DNA from: Xestospongia muta
Taxonomy: Eukaryota > Porifera > Demospongiae > Haplosclerida > Petrosiidae
NCBI GenBank assembly: GCA_963693285.1
Contig: OY848923.1
Span: 404,818 to 468,817, forward strand
DNA length: 64,000 bases
Direction: 5' to 3'
This document shows, piece after piece, positions 62,138 to 64,000 of the stretch. The position numbers and the translations under genes were made by a program. The notes below the pieces were generated by a model that did no database searches, was not told the DNA's origin, and saw only the letters and a list, made by a program, of their open reading frames with translations. Each line of letters opens with the position of its first letter. Within the stretch, counting starts at the first letter, position 1.

Positions 62138-63615
62138 ATGTTGGATCGACTTCCTGATCAAGCTTTGTTGCTTCTTTTCTCATTTATTCCAGCCAGAGAT
62201 TTGATTATAACGATCTCTGTCGTTTGCAAGAGATTCAGATTACTAATTGTCAGCGATTGGTACTGGAAGAGACGCTACTGGGAAAACTATGGCGAAAGTA
62301 TACCTTTTCTTGGAGTCAACCACTCATCTCTTGAAGAAATGCAAAGAGGGTGTGTTCATGGCGACTTTTTGAGAAGAATATGTAATCCTTTTACAAACAC
62401 AATGCACTTGGATACTTTATCAGGTATAGCCACGCCCCCATTTATCTACCCACGTGTAATTTCATCGTGGGCGTATGGTAATGTACCTTTATCTCTTTCA
62501 GCATCAGCTGGGGGTCTGGATTGTGTTCATATAATGAATCCTGATATTTCAGGAGCTCGTACCTTGGTTGCCGCTGGTAGTCGAGACCACATTATATTTT
62601 TATGGCGGAAAAGAGCTGTTGAAATGGACAAGGGTGTGTCTCGTTCAATGAGGGAATTTGTTAACGCAGAACTGAAGGAACATAGAGTACTTTACTATTA
62701 TGTTGTGTTCATCTTTACTCTCTCTCACTTTTAATTAGGGGTGGGTGTGGTGTTTAGCTGGTAATCCAGCCATTCCAAATGTACTTTGCTCTGGTAGTTG
62801 GGACCATGAAGTAAGACTTTGGGATGTCAGCATTAAACAATGCATCATTAGAATAAGGTTAGTTGTTGCCTTAGCAACAGTCATTGTTACCATAGCAACC
62901 ATTATTGAATAGTGGAAAACACAAAGCAGCGGTCCTTAGTTTATTGATGCCTCAACCAAGTCTAGTGGTGTCGGGTGGACACGACAAGTTTATTAGAAGT
63001 TTTGACGTTCGTCAGAAGGATTATACTGCTACAATATGTGGTCAGCACACAAAAGCAGTCCTCTCATTGACAGGTCATGGTGATTATATATACTCTGGCA
63101 GTGAAGATCGTACAGTGAGATTATGGGATTTGAGAAAACCTGATGAGTTAGTTTCAAAATATAAAGTGAGTGAGTTGATACAAGTATAATAGAATAATTA
63201 ACATATGATTACTGATAGATGTGAAAATGATTTTTTGTATAAGAAAACTGAATGATAATTCAAAATTACTTTATTCAGTGTGTTGGTGCAGCTGTGACAA
63301 GTTTATGTGCCAACGAAGGTATTCTGTCAGCAGCTGTAGGTCAACATGTCCACTTCTTCAATACAACATCTGGCCAACTATCATTGGTCTCAGTTAGTTA
63401 ATAACTTTTATTAAAAGATAATAATAATTGTTGTCTTTTAGTCTTATCATCCTGGACATACTGGTCCTCTTACCTCAATTTATCATAATTTGGGGATGTT
63501 AATAACTGGCTCTCAAGATAGGAAAGCCATGTTGCATACAATGAGTATACCTCATAAATGTTTGAAGACATTTGAACATTTTGCTGCTGTCACTGATGTA
63601 AGCAAATTACAATAA
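62138..63615 (+). CDS. F-box/WD40 protein, FBXW9-like
   Basis: Predicted substrate receptor of an SCF ubiquitin ligase. The F-box is at the start (MLDRLPDQALLLLFSFIPARDLI, VCKRFRLL). WD repeats follow: AAGSRDHIIFLW; HRGWVWCLAGN with CSGSWDHEVRLWDV; SGGHDKFIRSFDVR; YSGSEDRTVRLWDLRKP; GHTGPLTSIYHNLG with GSQDRKAMLHT. The GWVWCLA and IISGSED-like motifs favour FBXW9. Exons are separated by short introns. The 3' end is uncertain: read-through after 63597 gives VSKLQ-stop at 63615, while splicing (gtaagc...ttacag, 35 nt) would give ELPCIKAV-stop at 63659. Either ends the WD propeller slightly early compared with vertebrate FBXW9, so the gene may continue beyond this window. Confidence 0.85.
62865..62899. 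promoter_or_regulatory. pair of X-box-like palindromes in FBXW9-like intron
   Basis: GTTGCCTTAGCAAC (62865-62878) and GTTACCATAGCAAC (62886-62899) lie seven bases apart and fill much of an intron of about 55 nt. Confidence 0.5.
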
Positions 63616-63659
63616 ATCATCTAATATTACAGGAGCTACCCTGTATTAAAGCAGTTTAG

Positions 63660-64000
63660 TTGGAGTGAGAGTTTGAATAACAAAACCTTCTATTAGCTGT
63701 TATCGTTCCATTGGTTAATAGTAATGAACCAATTATCTGTAATCTGTATTACTGTTATTAGTATATGTATTAAGAGTTTGATTGCTAGGAAGAGTCCATT
63801 ACAATATTGTTTACAAATTTATAGTTCCTTATAAATTGATAGGACGTTGACTGATATTAAAATTATCGCTTACTTTCATAATTGTGGTTAATATGCATAG
63901 CAATAGATATATAGTCTGTGGTTGAAACTGGCCTACTATAATGAGCTATAAGAGTAACTAAATTGAATTTTTAAATGAAAATGTTTAGTTAAGAAAACCA
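63660..64000. other. intergenic or intronic, AT-rich
   Basis: No exon could be supported. If the FBXW9-like gene continues, this is intron. Confidence 0.4.

Overview
The window is animal nuclear DNA, most likely from a demosponge; Amphimedon queenslandica is my best guess (an inference from gene content and style, not checked). It is AT-rich and packed with intron-rich genes. Many introns are only about 36-60 nt with GTAAGT-type donors, most longer introns are filled with tandem repeats, and intergenic gaps are 80-460 bp. The genes are metazoan: a receptor tyrosine phosphatase with FN3 domains, ciliary and meiotic genes, and a giant EGF/laminin-G protein. There is one 200-base assembly gap (22298-22497).

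Layout. 1-6881 (+): 5'-truncated receptor tyrosine phosphatase. 7222-10856 (+): CCDC93. 11097-12047 (+): PLGRKT. 12224-13241 (-): unknown single-pass membrane protein. 13250-14519: a rearranged patch holding a short inverted repeat, a duplicated exon fragment and an orphan 3' end of the dynein intermediate chain gene DNAI3/WDR63. 14793-15183 (-): probable structured RNA gene with a Pol III type 3 layout. 15861-16497 and 16621-17071 (-): two small unknown genes. 17195-25045 (+): SPEF2. 25225-26694 (-): INPP5K-like phosphoinositide 5-phosphatase. 26920-29329 (-): TTC4. 29410-34142 (+): REXO1. 34605-36398 (-): transgelin/calponin-like. 36629-47207 (+): secreted protein with about 47 EGF and 6 laminin-G domains. 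47645-53313 (+): MSH5. 53473-54297 (-): MAIP1-like mitochondrial protein. 54591-57617 (+): RAVER. 57911-58652 (+): LEPROT/VPS55. 59017-62054 (-): PRMT3. 62138-63615 or slightly beyond (+): FBXW9-like.

The genes do not form one pathway, but there are local themes. DNAI3 fragment, two small genes and SPEF2 make a cilium-flavoured neighbourhood. CCDC93 and LEPROT both act in endosomal sorting. Five gene pairs are head to head with only 80-293 bp between start codons, so shared bidirectional promoters are likely.

The most interesting non-gene signals are the unassigned Pol III-type RNA gene, a dispersed palindrome resembling the RFX X-box that recurs inside very short introns, a short inverted-repeat element in MSH5 whose interior has expanded into a minisatellite, and the rearranged patch at 13.2-14.5 kb.
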